Source of the DNA: Acidobacteriota bacterium
Lineage (GTDB): Bacteria > Acidobacteriota > UBA6911
Direction of reading: 5' to 3'
NCBI GenBank assembly: GCA_012719455.1
Contig: JAAYAJ010000060.1
Span: 1-64,000 of the forward strand
DNA length: 64,000 nucleotides
Shown here in pieces: positions 25,025 to 33,473 of the stretch. The notes under the pieces are model-generated. The model was given only the letters and a program-made list of their open reading frames with translations. It was not told the origin of the DNA and did no database searches. Numbering within the stretch: the stretch's first letter is position 1; every line of letters begins with the position of its first letter. Made by a program: the position numbers and the translations under genes.

Positions 25025-26836
25025 TTGAGCAGAGAGTGTCCAGAGTGCGGCAAGGGATACCCGGACGAATTCTCCTACTGTCCCGCGGACGGGGCGGCGC
25101 TCGCGGGCGCCCCGCAGGGGTACGGGCTGCGGGGGGGGAAGGCGAAACCGGCCGTGATCCGGGTCCGTACCGTGATGCTGGGATTCGCGGTCCTGGTCCT
25201 GATGGCGCTGGTCTCCTTCACCGCCGCCTTCCTGTACCAGTACTGGAAACCGAAGTTCGGGGGGTTGATGGTCAAGACCACGCCCGCCGGCGCCCTCGTG
25301 TCGGTCGACGGCGAGGTGCGCGGGACCACCCCGGTCTCGATCGAGAACCTGCGGAGCGGGGGGCACCGGTTGAGCCTCGCGCTGGAGGGGTACAAGGAGC
25401 AGGTCCGGCAGGTGATGGTGATCCCCTACGCCACCGAAAGCCTGCACTACAGCCTCGAGCCCGTCGTCCCCCGGCTCAGCAACGAGCAGCTGGCGGAGAT
25501 CGAAGCGCTCGGCAGGAAGCTGGACGGCGCGCTGAAGGACAACATCCTCCTCCCCCCCCCCGAGGACTACAACGTCCTCTACTTCGTCGACCGGATCCTC
25601 GCGATCGACCCCGCCAACCAGAACGCGGCCGGCGTCCGCTCCCGGCTGGCCGATACCATCCGCCGGGGCGCCGAGGTGGCCTACGCGCGCGAAGACTGGC
25701 TGGAGTCGGAGAAGCAGTACCGGAACCTCCTGCTCCTCTTCCCGGGGGACGCCGCCATCGGGGAGCGGCTCGAGGATATCGCGGCCAAGCTCGACGAGAG
25801 CCTGCAGGACCGCGAGGAGCAGATCCTGCGGTGGTGCGCCCGGGCCGAGGCGGCCATGAAGGTCGGGAGTCTCCTCCCCCCGGACCGGGACAACGCCCTG
25901 GACGCCATCCGGAGCATTCAGCGTCTCGACCCGAACAACGGCTACATCCGGGAGGCGGTCGCGCGCCTGAAGGAGCTGATGCAGAACCGCGGGGACGCCA
26001 AGATCGCCGCTTCCGACTGGACGGGGGCGCGCGATGATTTCCGGGCGATGCTCGAGTATTTTCCCGAGGACAGCTACAGCCGGGCCCGACTGGAGACGAT
26101 CGAGTCCCGGTTGGCCGAGCTGGCGCGGGCGGAGCGGCAGAAGAGCGAGGAGAAGGAATCGAGCGCGAGGATCGCCGCGCTGCGCCAGGCGGCCCTGCAA
26201 TCCTTCCGCGCGGGCGCCTATGAAAAGTCGATCGCGGAGTGGCGCGATTTTCTCAAGGCGGAGCCGGCGAGCGACGAGGCCTACTTCTACCTCGGCGCCA
26301 GCTACCAGAACCGGAAGCAGCTCGACACCGCCATCCTGAATTTCGAGAAATGCCTCCAGCTCAACCCCAACAACGTCCTGGCGCACCTCAACCTGGGCCT
26401 GCTCTACGACTACCACCGCAACAACCTCAAGCGGGCCGAGGAGCACCTGGTCCGGGCCCGGGAGCTGGGGGGGGCGGACTCCTACACCCCGGAGCGCCTG
26501 TTGTCGATGATCCAGGACCTCCGGGACAGGGAGCGCGCCGCCGCCGTCATGAAGCAATCGTACCCGGTGGAACATCGGCACGCGTTTTCGAGTTGCCGGG
26601 GGAGCCTCCATTTTTCGGAAGAGGGGATGGAGTTCCGGACGACGGAGACCGACCATAGTTTCTACGAGTCCTACCGCGACATGCGCCACTTCGCCATCGA
26701 GGGGGACCAGATGTCGGTCCGGACGCGCAACAACAAGAAATACAATTTCCGTTTCCTCGACGCCGGCGACCCGGAGCGGATCCGTGCCTGGATCTCCTCC
26801 ACCCGCCGCATCATCGTCGGCGGCAAGGTGGAGTGA
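25025..26836 (+). CDS. Zinc ribbon - TM - PEGA - TPR protein
   Basis: 603 residues starting at TTG 25025 with GGGAG upstream. Order: a zinc ribbon (CPECGKGYPDEFSYC, 4-18), a transmembrane helix (about 46-66), a PEGA domain (about 75-140, GGLMVKTTPAGALVSVDGE and LRSGGHRLSLALEGY), then helical TPR repeats to about 510, and a C-terminal beta-rich region reading RHAFSSCRGSLHFSEEGMEF. The topology suggests a cytoplasmic ribbon and a periplasmic PEGA/TPR part. PEGA domains are associated with cell-surface polysaccharide or S-layer binding. Precise role unknown. It converges with the next gene with one base between stops. Confidence 0.75.
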   Translation: MSRECPECGKGYPDEFSYCPADGAALAGAPQGYGLRGGKAKPAVIRVRTVMLGFAVLVLMALVSFTAAFLYQYWKPKFGGLMVKTTPAGALVSVDGEVRGTTPVSIENLRSGGHRLSLALEGYKEQVRQVMVIPYATESLHYSLEPVVPRLSNEQLAEIEALGRKLDGALKDNILLPPPEDYNVLYFVDRILAIDPANQNAAGVRSRLADTIRRGAEVAYAREDWLESEKQYRNLLLLFPGDAAIGERLEDIAAKLDESLQDREEQILRWCARAEAAMKVGSLLPPDRDNALDAIRSIQRLDPNNGYIREAVARLKELMQNRGDAKIAASDWTGARDDFRAMLEYFPEDSYSRARLETIESRLAELARAERQKSEEKESSARIAALRQAALQSFRAGAYEKSIAEWRDFLKAEPASDEAYFYLGASYQNRKQLDTAILNFEKCLQLNPNNVLAHLNLGLLYDYHRNNLKRAEEHLVRARELGGADSYTPERLLSMIQDLRDRERAAAVMKQSYPVEHRHAFSSCRGSLHFSEEGMEFRTTETDHSFYESYRDMRHFAIEGDQMSVRTRNNKKYNFRFLDAGDPERIRAWISSTRRIIVGGKVE

Positions 26837-26837
26837 G

Positions 26838-28592
26838 TCACAGCTCCTTCCTGGGGGCGTGGGCCCGGGGTGCGGGCGGGGGCGCGCCCGGCGCACGCCG
26901 CCGCGGACGCCGGAACACGCCGACGATGCCGCACAGGAGGAAGCCCAGAACCGCGCCGACGCCCAGGGGGATCGGCCGCAGGGCTTCGCGCACGCGGCGC
27001 ACCGCGCCCGGGGCCGCCAGCGCCGGTTCGCGCTCCAGGAGCGGGAGCGCGGCGCCGTTCTGGTCGATCAGGCTGACCGAGAAGCGGAGCCGACCATCCC
27101 GGCCGCTCTCGAGCGTCCAGGTCCACAGCGAGCGCTCCCGCTCCCGGATTTCCTTCACCGCTTCCCCGGGGCCGGCCTGCGCCCGGACGGCGTCGGTCGC
27201 CGGGGCGAGTTCGATGCGCACCCGGAGCGGATCGCCAAGCGAACGCAGCACGCGCTTTTCCTCCGGCGTGGCGCGCACGTAGTCGATCGATTCGGCGGTG
27301 AACGCGGCCTCCGCCTCCCCCTGCCGGCCGTGCGGGACCGAGGAAGGGATCCTCCACTCGAGGAAGCCGATGACGAGGTTGTCGATGAGCACCCGCGCGC
27401 TCCCCACGCGGAAGCCCCCCTCCTCCTTCTCCTCCACCAGCCGTGTTTGCAGGGCGCGGACGCCCCCGGCGAACAGCTCCAGCTTCTCCTTCTCGTTTTT
27501 GAGTTCCAGGTACTGCCGGGCGAGCGAATCCTCCTTGGAGGTCAGGGTGCGGATGGTATCCTGCAGCCCGGCCTTGTCCCGCTTGAGATCGGCGTTCTCC
27601 CCCTCGAGGCGGGCGGCGTCCGCCAGGCGGGACGCGACCTCCTTTTCCAGCGCGGCGACCTTGGCCGTGAGGACGTTCTTCTCACCCTGCAGCCCGCGCA
27701 GGGCCTGGCCCAGGTCCGCGATCTGCCGGGAGAGGTCCTTGCCCGCCTCCACCTTCAGGTTGAGCGAGCGCTGGATGTCCGCCAGTTCCTTCTGGTACCC
27801 GTGGGCCGTCCCCTGGGCCGCGCGCAGTTCTTCCCCCAGGCGCGAGATCTGGGAGGAGGAGCTGCGCATCCGTTCCTCCAGCGCCGCGTTGGAGCTCTTC
27901 AGGCGGGCCGATTCCTCCTCGGCGCTTTTGACTTTTGCCGCCAGCGCCCGGTTTTCCGCCTGGGCGGAGGAGAGTTGGCTGGAGACCTTCTGGAGCCGGC
28001 TTTCAAGGGAAGAAACCTCCCGCTTCACCTGCTGGTAGGCGGGCAGGAGGGGGGCGATCTGCTCGAGCGCCTCGTCGCGGCTGATCGCCGCGGCGTCGGC
28101 CAGCTCGCCGACCGACCGCTCGAAATGGCCGGCCACGACCTGGCGCTTGGCATCGTCGATCTCGGTGTACCGGAGCCCCTCGGTGAGGACGGCCGCGACG
28201 GCCCGGTCGAACGCCGCCCGGATCGGGGCGTCGTCCTGCAGTCCATCGTCGAACTGGAACAGGAGCTCGAACGTTCCGGGAGAGGTGATGGGGCTCAGGC
28301 GGAGCCGGATCTGGTCCCCCGGGAAGCCGATATCGAGAATGCGCAGCTGGTCCCCCACCCTGAAGCGCGGGGACCCGGATCCAGGCTCGACGCGCTGGCC
28401 CTGGCTGGTGACGCGCACCGTCTGCCGCTCGCCGTACAGGGGGACTTTCAGCACCATCGCCCGGTTCTCGTAGCGTCCCCGGATCTCCTGCTGGAGGGCG
28501 CGCGAAACGCCGGCCAGGGCGGGGATGGAGCCGCAGCCGAGCAGGAGGAGAAGGAAAACAATCGGGTACGGTTTTTTGTGTCGTGGAATCAT
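26838..28592 (-). CDS. Envelope coiled-coil protein, unknown family
   Basis: 584 residues. The N terminus is a signal sequence with a plausible lipobox (FLLLLLGCGS), so it may be a lipoprotein. A beta-rich segment (about 30-130) is followed by a long coiled coil (about 190-400) rich in heptad Leu and Glu/Lys. Next comes another globular segment, then one hydrophobic helix near the C terminus (GVGAVLGFLLCGIVGVF) and an Arg/Pro/Ala-rich tail. I do not recognise the family. A protein anchored at both ends across the periplasm would suit this layout, but that is inference. Confidence 0.6.
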   Translation of the reverse strand: MIPRHKKPYPIVFLLLLLGCGSIPALAGVSRALQQEIRGRYENRAMVLKVPLYGERQTVRVTSQGQRVEPGSGSPRFRVGDQLRILDIGFPGDQIRLRLSPITSPGTFELLFQFDDGLQDDAPIRAAFDRAVAAVLTEGLRYTEIDDAKRQVVAGHFERSVGELADAAAISRDEALEQIAPLLPAYQQVKREVSSLESRLQKVSSQLSSAQAENRALAAKVKSAEEESARLKSSNAALEERMRSSSSQISRLGEELRAAQGTAHGYQKELADIQRSLNLKVEAGKDLSRQIADLGQALRGLQGEKNVLTAKVAALEKEVASRLADAARLEGENADLKRDKAGLQDTIRTLTSKEDSLARQYLELKNEKEKLELFAGGVRALQTRLVEEKEEGGFRVGSARVLIDNLVIGFLEWRIPSSVPHGRQGEAEAAFTAESIDYVRATPEEKRVLRSLGDPLRVRIELAPATDAVRAQAGPGEAVKEIRERERSLWTWTLESGRDGRLRFSVSLIDQNGAALPLLEREPALAAPGAVRRVREALRPIPLGVGAVLGFLLCGIVGVFRRPRRRAPGAPPPAPRAHAPRKEL

Positions 28593-28788
28593 AAGGGCAT
28601 CGTGCCTCCGGTTGGCGCCTATCATAACATAGGAACCAAGCCGTCGGGGCGCCCGGGCCGGGGGAAGGTTCGATTTCGCCCCATGGTTTCGGTGTCGCCG
28701 GGGCCGAAAGCGGGTTATGATGACAGCGCGGGACCGGGCGCCGCACGGGCGGGGGGCCCGGGCTCCCCGCGGACGCCGGGGTGACTGC

Positions 28789-29517
28789 TTGCGGATCGAA
28801 TTCGGGGTGCTGAGCGACCAGGGCCGGGTACGGTCCTCCAACGAGGACTCTTTCGTTGCCGACACCTCGAATCGTCTTTTCCTGGTGGCCGACGGGATGG
28901 GGGGACACGCCGCCGGCGAGGTCGCCAGCCGGATCGCGGCCTCGGTCGTCGAGGAGGTCGTCCGCACCGGCGGCGCCGGGGAGGCGGGGGCGCGGCTCCG
29001 CGCGGCCGTGCGGCAGGCCAACGCCCGGGTCTACGAAACGCAGCGGGCGCGGGACGAATACCGGGGGATGGGCACCACCCTGACGGCGCTCATGTTCGAC
29101 GGCCCCCGTTACCACGTGGCCCAGGTGGGGGATTCGCGCGCCTACCTCCTGCGGGAGGGGGTTCTCGAACAGCTGACGCGCGACCACTCCCTGGTCTGGC
29201 AGCTGTACGAAAGCGGGATCCTCTCCAAGGACGAGATTGCCCGCCATTCGCACAAACGCCTCGTCACCCGCGCCATCGGCACCCACGCCGACGTCGAGGT
29301 GGACCTCCGCTCCGACGTTTGCCGGGAAGGGGACCTCTACCTCCTCTGCTCCGACGGGCTCACCGACGTGCTCGGCGACGGGGAAGTCGGGGGGATCCTC
29401 GCCGGGCCGGACGCCTCCCCGGAGGAGATCTGCCGGCGCCTGGTGCGGGCGGCCAACGAGGCCGGGGGGCCGGACAACATCACCGTCGTCGTCATCCGCC
29501 TCGGCGCCGAGAGGTGA
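28789..29517 (+). CDS. PP2C-type protein phosphatase
   Basis: About 242 residues, a complete PP2C/PPM serine-threonine phosphatase with no extra domain. Metal-binding motifs are SSNEDSFVAD (about 17-26), VADGMGGHAAGE (about 35-46), CSDGLTDVLGD (about 190) and GGPDNITVVVIR near the end. The TTG start at 28789 is preferred because homology begins at once (LRIEFGVLSDQGRVR); an upstream start would add Arg/Gly-rich sequence of poor quality. Such phosphatases usually counter Hanks-type kinases, none of which is in the window. Divergent from the coiled-coil protein gene. Confidence 0.88.
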   Translation: MRIEFGVLSDQGRVRSSNEDSFVADTSNRLFLVADGMGGHAAGEVASRIAASVVEEVVRTGGAGEAGARLRAAVRQANARVYETQRARDEYRGMGTTLTALMFDGPRYHVAQVGDSRAYLLREGVLEQLTRDHSLVWQLYESGILSKDEIARHSHKRLVTRAIGTHADVEVDLRSDVCREGDLYLLCSDGLTDVLGDGEVGGILAGPDASPEEICRRLVRAANEAGGPDNITVVVIRLGAER

Positions 29518-29664
29518 TCGTTCCCCCCGCCTGCCGATCGCACGGCGGGCACGATTTCCACAGCCGGCGCTCACCCTGTGCATATTTTCTAAATCCTTGT
29601 GATAGAGCGTTAACGGGGAATCATCCGCACCCGTTTCCACAGGTTTTGCACAGCGGCGGGAGAT

Positions 29665-29964
29665 TCAGGGCGCCCCGAGGCGGGCGAGGAATTGCGCGGG
29701 GGACAGGCCGCGGATGGCGAGGGTCTTGTTCCGTGATTTCGCCCCGGCCGCGATGGTGATGGAGGACTTGGCGATCCCCAGGACCGAAGCCAGGAACTCG
29801 ACCACGGCCCGGTTGGCGGCGTCGTCGACCGGCGGGGCGGCCACCTTCAGCTTGAGGGCGCGGTCGTGGGTCCCGGCGATCTCCATCCGCCGCGCCCGCG
29901 GCTGGACGTGGACCCGCACTTCGATCCCCTGCGCGGTCTCCCGGAGGTCGAGATCTCCGGTCAT
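29665..29964 (-). CDS. YggU family (DUF167) protein
   Basis: 99 residues, complete DUF167. Family features are IEVRVHVQPRARR near 14-26, LKLKVAAPPVDDAANRAVVEFLA near 37-60 and ITIAAGAKSRNKTLAI near 70-85. Function is not established. Its ATG overlaps the yggS stop (ATGA), and the yggS-yggU pairing is common in bacteria. Confidence 0.9.
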   Translation of the reverse strand: MTGDLDLRETAQGIEVRVHVQPRARRMEIAGTHDRALKLKVAAPPVDDAANRAVVEFLASVLGIAKSSITIAAGAKSRNKTLAIRGLSPAQFLARLGAP

Positions 29965-30650
29965 GTGCGCGCCCCGAAGATGGCGCCGCCGATCCGGACG
30001 ATGGTGGCCCCCTCCCGGATCGCCTCGGCGAAATCGTGGCTCATCCCCATCGAAAGGTGGCGCCGCCCCAGGCAGCCGGGCCGCTCCGCCTCGAGCGTTT
30101 CCAGCAGCCGGCGCAGGCGCTCGAAATAGGGGCGCGAGCGGGCGGGGTCGTCGAAGAAGGGGGGGATCGTCATCAGCCCGTCGACGCGGAGGTTCCGGAA
30201 ACCTGGAGCCGCCGCCAAAAGCGCGCGGATCTCCTCCGGGGAGGCGCCGAACTTGGTCGCCTCCCCCGCAAGGTCCGCCTGGAGCAGGACCGACAGGGTC
30301 CGGTCCGCCTCCCCGGCGGCCTGGTCGAGGCGCGCGGCCAGTTTCACGCTGTCCACCGAATGGATGACGTCGAACAGTTTCGCCGCCCGGCGCGCCTTGT
30401 TTGATTGCAGGTGGCCGATGAGGTGCCACTCGAGCCCGGGGCCGGAGAGGGGGATCTTCCCCTCGGCCTCCTGGACGCGGCTTTCGCCGAACAGCGTCTG
30501 CCCCGCCGCCGCCGCCGCCGCGACCGCCTCCGGGGGGAAGGTCTTGCTCACCGCCAGGAGGAGGATGTCGCCGGGGGAGCGCCCACACCCTTCCGCCGCC
30601 ACGCGGATCTCCTCGCGGATGGACTGCAGGTTGCGCGCAATCTGGTTCAT
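29961..30650 (-). CDS. YggS family PLP homeostasis protein
   Basis: 229 residues, alanine-racemase-like barrel that binds pyridoxal phosphate and helps maintain PLP balance. The PLP lysine is in LLLAVSKTFPPEAV near residue 36. FGESRVQEAEGK and WHLIGHLQSNKAR are family hallmarks, as is HLSMGMSHDFAEAI near the C terminus. ATG 30650 has GGAGG upstream. No catalytic activity is known for the family. Confidence 0.92.
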   Translation of the reverse strand: MNQIARNLQSIREEIRVAAEGCGRSPGDILLLAVSKTFPPEAVAAAAAAGQTLFGESRVQEAEGKIPLSGPGLEWHLIGHLQSNKARRAAKLFDVIHSVDSVKLAARLDQAAGEADRTLSVLLQADLAGEATKFGASPEEIRALLAAAPGFRNLRVDGLMTIPPFFDDPARSRPYFERLRRLLETLEAERPGCLGRRHLSMGMSHDFAEAIREGATIVRIGGAIFGART

Positions 30651-30751
30651 GCGCCTCCACGCCGGGGCGGAACATTCGGTTTGAGTTGAGGGTCGTGCTT
30701 TGTTACCCTGATGCATTCTAGAAGGCTTCGGCCTCCCTGGCAAGGATTCCG

Positions 30752-31381
30752 ATGTTTATTACATTCGAAGGGATCGAAGGTTCCGGCAAGAGCCTGCAGA
30801 TCGGGCGGGCGGCCGCCCGTCTCGAGAAGCGGGGCGTCCCCTGCCTGCTGACGCGCGAGCCCGGGGGGACCGAGTTCGGCCGGGCGCTGCGCCGGGTCCT
30901 GCTCAGTCCCGGGGGCGGCCGGCGGGAGCCCTGGTCGGAACTCCTCCTCTACCTCGCCGACCGGCACCAGCACCTGAAGGAGGTGATCGGGCCCGCCCTC
31001 GAGCGCGGCCGGGTGGTGCTGTGCGACCGCTACCATGACGCCACACGCGCCTACCAGGGTGCCGCGCGCGGGATTCCCCTGGACGACATCGAGCGGGTGG
31101 CCCGGCTGCTGGGGGTGGTCGAGCCGGACCGGACGATCCTGCTCGACCTCGATCCGGAAACGGGGCTCGGCCGGGCGCGCGCACGCAACAGCTGCGACCC
31201 GGCGGCGGCGGCCGAAGGGCGGTTCGAGGCCGAGGAAATCTCCTTCCACCGCAGGGTGCGCGCCGCCTACCTCGATCTGGCCCGGCGCTTTCCCGGCCGG
31301 ATCGAGGTCGTGGACGCCGCCGGGAGTCCGGACGAAGTCTCCGCGCGGGTCCGGGACCTGCTCGACCGGTGGTTGCCGTGA
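30752..31381 (+). CDS. tmk: Thymidylate kinase
   Basis: 209 residues. It phosphorylates dTMP to dTDP for DNA synthesis. The P-loop is FEGIEGSGKSLQ at 4-15, the TREPGGTEFGR motif lies near 34, and the DRY motif with the AYQG loop is CDRYHDATRAYQGAARG near 93-109. Its stop overlaps the GTG start of holB (GTGA), the usual tmk-holB arrangement. Confidence 0.95.
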   Translation: MFITFEGIEGSGKSLQIGRAAARLEKRGVPCLLTREPGGTEFGRALRRVLLSPGGGRREPWSELLLYLADRHQHLKEVIGPALERGRVVLCDRYHDATRAYQGAARGIPLDDIERVARLLGVVEPDRTILLDLDPETGLGRARARNSCDPAAAAEGRFEAEEISFHRRVRAAYLDLARRFPGRIEVVDAAGSPDEVSARVRDLLDRWLP

Positions 31382-32475
31382 GCGGCCCCTCCCCCCTGCC
31401 GAAAACGGCGCCGGACTTCGGCAGCTTCATCGGCAACGCCCGGGCGGTCGACATCCTGCGCCGCGCGATCGCCCGCGACCGGTTGCCGCACGGCATGATC
31501 TTCGCCGGCCCCCCCGGGGTCGGCAAATGCACCCTGGCGCTCATGCTCGCCCGCTTCGTCAATTGCCTCGCCCCGGAGCGGGACGAGGCCTGCGGCCGCT
31601 GTTCCCCCTGCAAAAGGATCGGGGCCGCCATCCTCTCGCGCCGCCTCCATTGTGAAAGGCGGGCGGACCGCCCCTGCGGCGGCTGCCCGAGCTGCAAGAT
31701 CATGGCGATGCGCCATCCCGACCTGCACCTGGTCGAGCCGAAAGAGGGGAAGAGCGTGATCAGCATCGAACAGGTCCGGGACCTGATCGGGGAGGTCGCC
31801 TTCCAGCCGATCGAGGCGCGCTACCGGGTCATGATCCTCGACCCGGCCGACCGGATGTCGATCGAGGCCCAGAACAGCCTGCTCAAGACCCTGGAGGAAC
31901 CCCAGAGCCGTACCCTGCTCATTCTCGTGACTTCCAACCCCCACGCGCTGCTCGACACCACCCGCTCGCGCTGCCGGTTGCTCCATTTCGGGGAGATCCC
32001 GGCCGGGCTGATCGAGCGGCGCCTGGTCGAGGTCGAGGGAAGGCCGGCGGCGGAGGCGCGCCTGGCGGCCCTCCTCGGCGGGGGGAGCCTGGCGGCCGCC
32101 CTCGATTTCGACGTCGCGGCCTATGGCGGGATCCTGGAGCCGGCGTTCGATTTCGTTTCGCTCCTGCTCGGGAAGGGGGCCTTCCGCGCGGCCAGCGCCA
32201 CGGCCGCCGCGGTGGCCAAAGACAAGCAGGAGTTCCGGTTCTTTCTCGATACGGTCTCCCTCCTGCTCGAAGATGTCTACTACGCGAAGATCGACCCGGG
32301 GCGGGTGGGGCGGCTGGGCCTCGGCGACCGGATCGGCCCGCTGGCCCGGTCGGTGCCGCGCCGTGTCCTGGTGCGGGCCATCGAGGGGGTGCGCAAGCTC
32401 CAGGGGGACCTGAGGAGCAACGTGAACCGGCAGATCGCGCTCGAAGCGCTCTTTATCCAGGTCGCCCGGCGCTGA
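31378..32475 (+). CDS. holB: DNA polymerase III delta-prime subunit with doubled zinc module
   Basis: 365 residues from GTG 31378, which overlaps the tmk stop. It is the clamp-loader delta-prime subunit. The Walker-A-like loop is GPPGVGKCTLA (Cys instead of Thr), and LKTLEEPQSRTLLILVTSNP near 170 carries the SRC-type sensor region downstream (RSRCRLL). Most family members have one zinc site of four cysteines. Here there are two: C63, C72, C75, C78 and, after an insertion, C92, C100, C103, C106. Both have the CxxCxxC core, and HPDLHLVEP follows the second. The second looks like a tandem copy of the first. Confidence 0.9.
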   Translation: MSGPSPLPKTAPDFGSFIGNARAVDILRRAIARDRLPHGMIFAGPPGVGKCTLALMLARFVNCLAPERDEACGRCSPCKRIGAAILSRRLHCERRADRPCGGCPSCKIMAMRHPDLHLVEPKEGKSVISIEQVRDLIGEVAFQPIEARYRVMILDPADRMSIEAQNSLLKTLEEPQSRTLLILVTSNPHALLDTTRSRCRLLHFGEIPAGLIERRLVEVEGRPAAEARLAALLGGGSLAAALDFDVAAYGGILEPAFDFVSLLLGKGAFRAASATAAAVAKDKQEFRFFLDTVSLLLEDVYYAKIDPGRVGRLGLGDRIGPLARSVPRRVLVRAIEGVRKLQGDLRSNVNRQIALEALFIQVARR

Positions 32476-32481
32476 ACGCGC

Positions 32482-32913
32482 CTACGGCCGCTCCAGCCGC
32501 TGGAGCTTCCGTCGGTACTCCGCGACCCTGCGGGCGTCCGGGTCCTTTTCGATCAGCGTCTTGAGGGCGTCGATCGCCCGGGAGCGCTGCCCGCTCTTTT
32601 CGTAGGCCCGGGCGAGGGCGTCCCAGGCCCGAAGGGAGTCCTGCTGGTACCGGAGCGCCTCGAGGTAGCGCTCGATGGCGGCCGCGTAGTTCTTCTGTTT
32701 GAAATAGTAGTTGCCGATGCCGAGGGTTTTTTCCGCCCGGACGGGGTCCGGCTCCGGCGCCTGCTCCTCTGCGGCCTCTTCCTCCACTCCTTCGGCCACG
32801 CCGGTGTCCCGGATCAGCTCCGGCCGGCGGATCTGCTGCGCCCCAGCCTCGGCTCGCACCGGGACGGCGGACGCCACCAGGAGCAGCGACAGGACCAGGA
32901 GCGCCTTCCGCAT
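32482..32913 (-). CDS. Secreted TPR protein
   Basis: 143 residues. A Sec signal peptide (MRKALLVLSLLLVASAVPVRA) is followed by a Glu/Ala/Pro-rich linker and about two TPR units (LGIGNYYFKQKNYAAAIERY, AWDALARAYEKSGQRSRAID) in the C-terminal half. BamD-like or outer-membrane assembly roles are conceivable, but nothing here is specific. ATG 32913 is preferred because the signal peptide begins there. A TATAAT lies upstream on the minus strand near 32949-32954. Confidence 0.7.
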   Translation of the reverse strand: MRKALLVLSLLLVASAVPVRAEAGAQQIRRPELIRDTGVAEGVEEEAAEEQAPEPDPVRAEKTLGIGNYYFKQKNYAAAIERYLEALRYQQDSLRAWDALARAYEKSGQRSRAIDALKTLIEKDPDARRVAEYRRKLQRLERP

Positions 32914-32980
32914 GCGGCCCCCGGGCGGATAAGATATTTCTAAACTCATTATATGCTAAATTTAGCGGATTGATTTTCTC

Positions 32981-33009
32981 TTGTCAAAGAGACAGTGACG
33001 GACTACAAT
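32981..33009 (+). promoter_or_regulatory. Sigma-70 promoter for hfq
   Basis: TTGTCA (32981-32986) and TACAAT (33004-33009) are exactly 17 bases apart, each five of six consensus bases. Transcription would start near 33016, leaving a leader of about 95 bases before hfq that contains the palindrome GCGCTAGCGC. Confidence 0.65.
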
Positions 33010-33110
33010 TCCGCTTAATCCGACTAATCGACCGCGTACGGACACAGGCAGCCCGCTGCGGCTCGCGGAGTATCTCCAAGTCGCGCTAGCGCAACCCCAC
33101 CGGAGGGTAC

Positions 33111-33452
33111 ATGGTTAACAGGAAGCTCATTCGTCCCAGTTTGTCCGAAATCAAGGACCAGATGCCGCGTTACGGTTCGGCCCCTCGCAAACGCGTTCCG
33201 CCGGAGGTGACCAACGCCGAGAACTATTACTACATAAAGCAGATGGCGGCCAAAACTCCGATGGTCGTCGTCCTCATCGACGGCGAGGAGATCCTGGGCG
33301 TCATCGAGTGGTACGACCGCAACTGCATCAAGGTGCATCGCGACGACGGACCCAACCTCCTCATCATGAAGCACGTGATCAAGTACATCCACAAACAGAA
33401 CGAAGACCAGGAACCGGACCAGGTCGATATGAATCAAGGAGACGAGGAGTAG
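33111..33452 (+). CDS. hfq: RNA chaperone Hfq, extended form
   Basis: 113 residues. The Sm core (about 40-95) is recognisable: NAENYYYIKQM, Sm1 MVVVLIDGEEILGVIEWYDR and Sm2 LLIMKHVIKYI, whose Lys-His matches the KH of classical Hfq. Before it lies a 40-residue extension rich in Arg/Lys and Pro; after it comes an acidic tail (NEDQEPDQ...GDEE). Classical Hfq begins almost directly at the core. Hfq rings bind small RNAs and mRNAs. GGAGG precedes ATG 33111, and pdxA follows after 21 bases, so the two are probably one operon. Confidence 0.85.
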   Translation: MVNRKLIRPSLSEIKDQMPRYGSAPRKRVPPEVTNAENYYYIKQMAAKTPMVVVLIDGEEILGVIEWYDRNCIKVHRDDGPNLLIMKHVIKYIHKQNEDQEPDQVDMNQGDEE

Positions 33453-33473
33453 TCCGGGAGACAGGAAACCGCC

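Noticed and set aside
29518-29664. Possible chromosomal origin (oriC)
   Set aside because: The boxes are imperfect, no AT-rich unwinding element is obvious and no dnaA, dnaN or gyrB lies nearby. Kept only as a low-interest finding.
30653-30751. Promoter for tmk in the yggS-tmk spacer
   Set aside because: TTTGAG and TTACCC at 17-base spacing are too far from consensus to claim.
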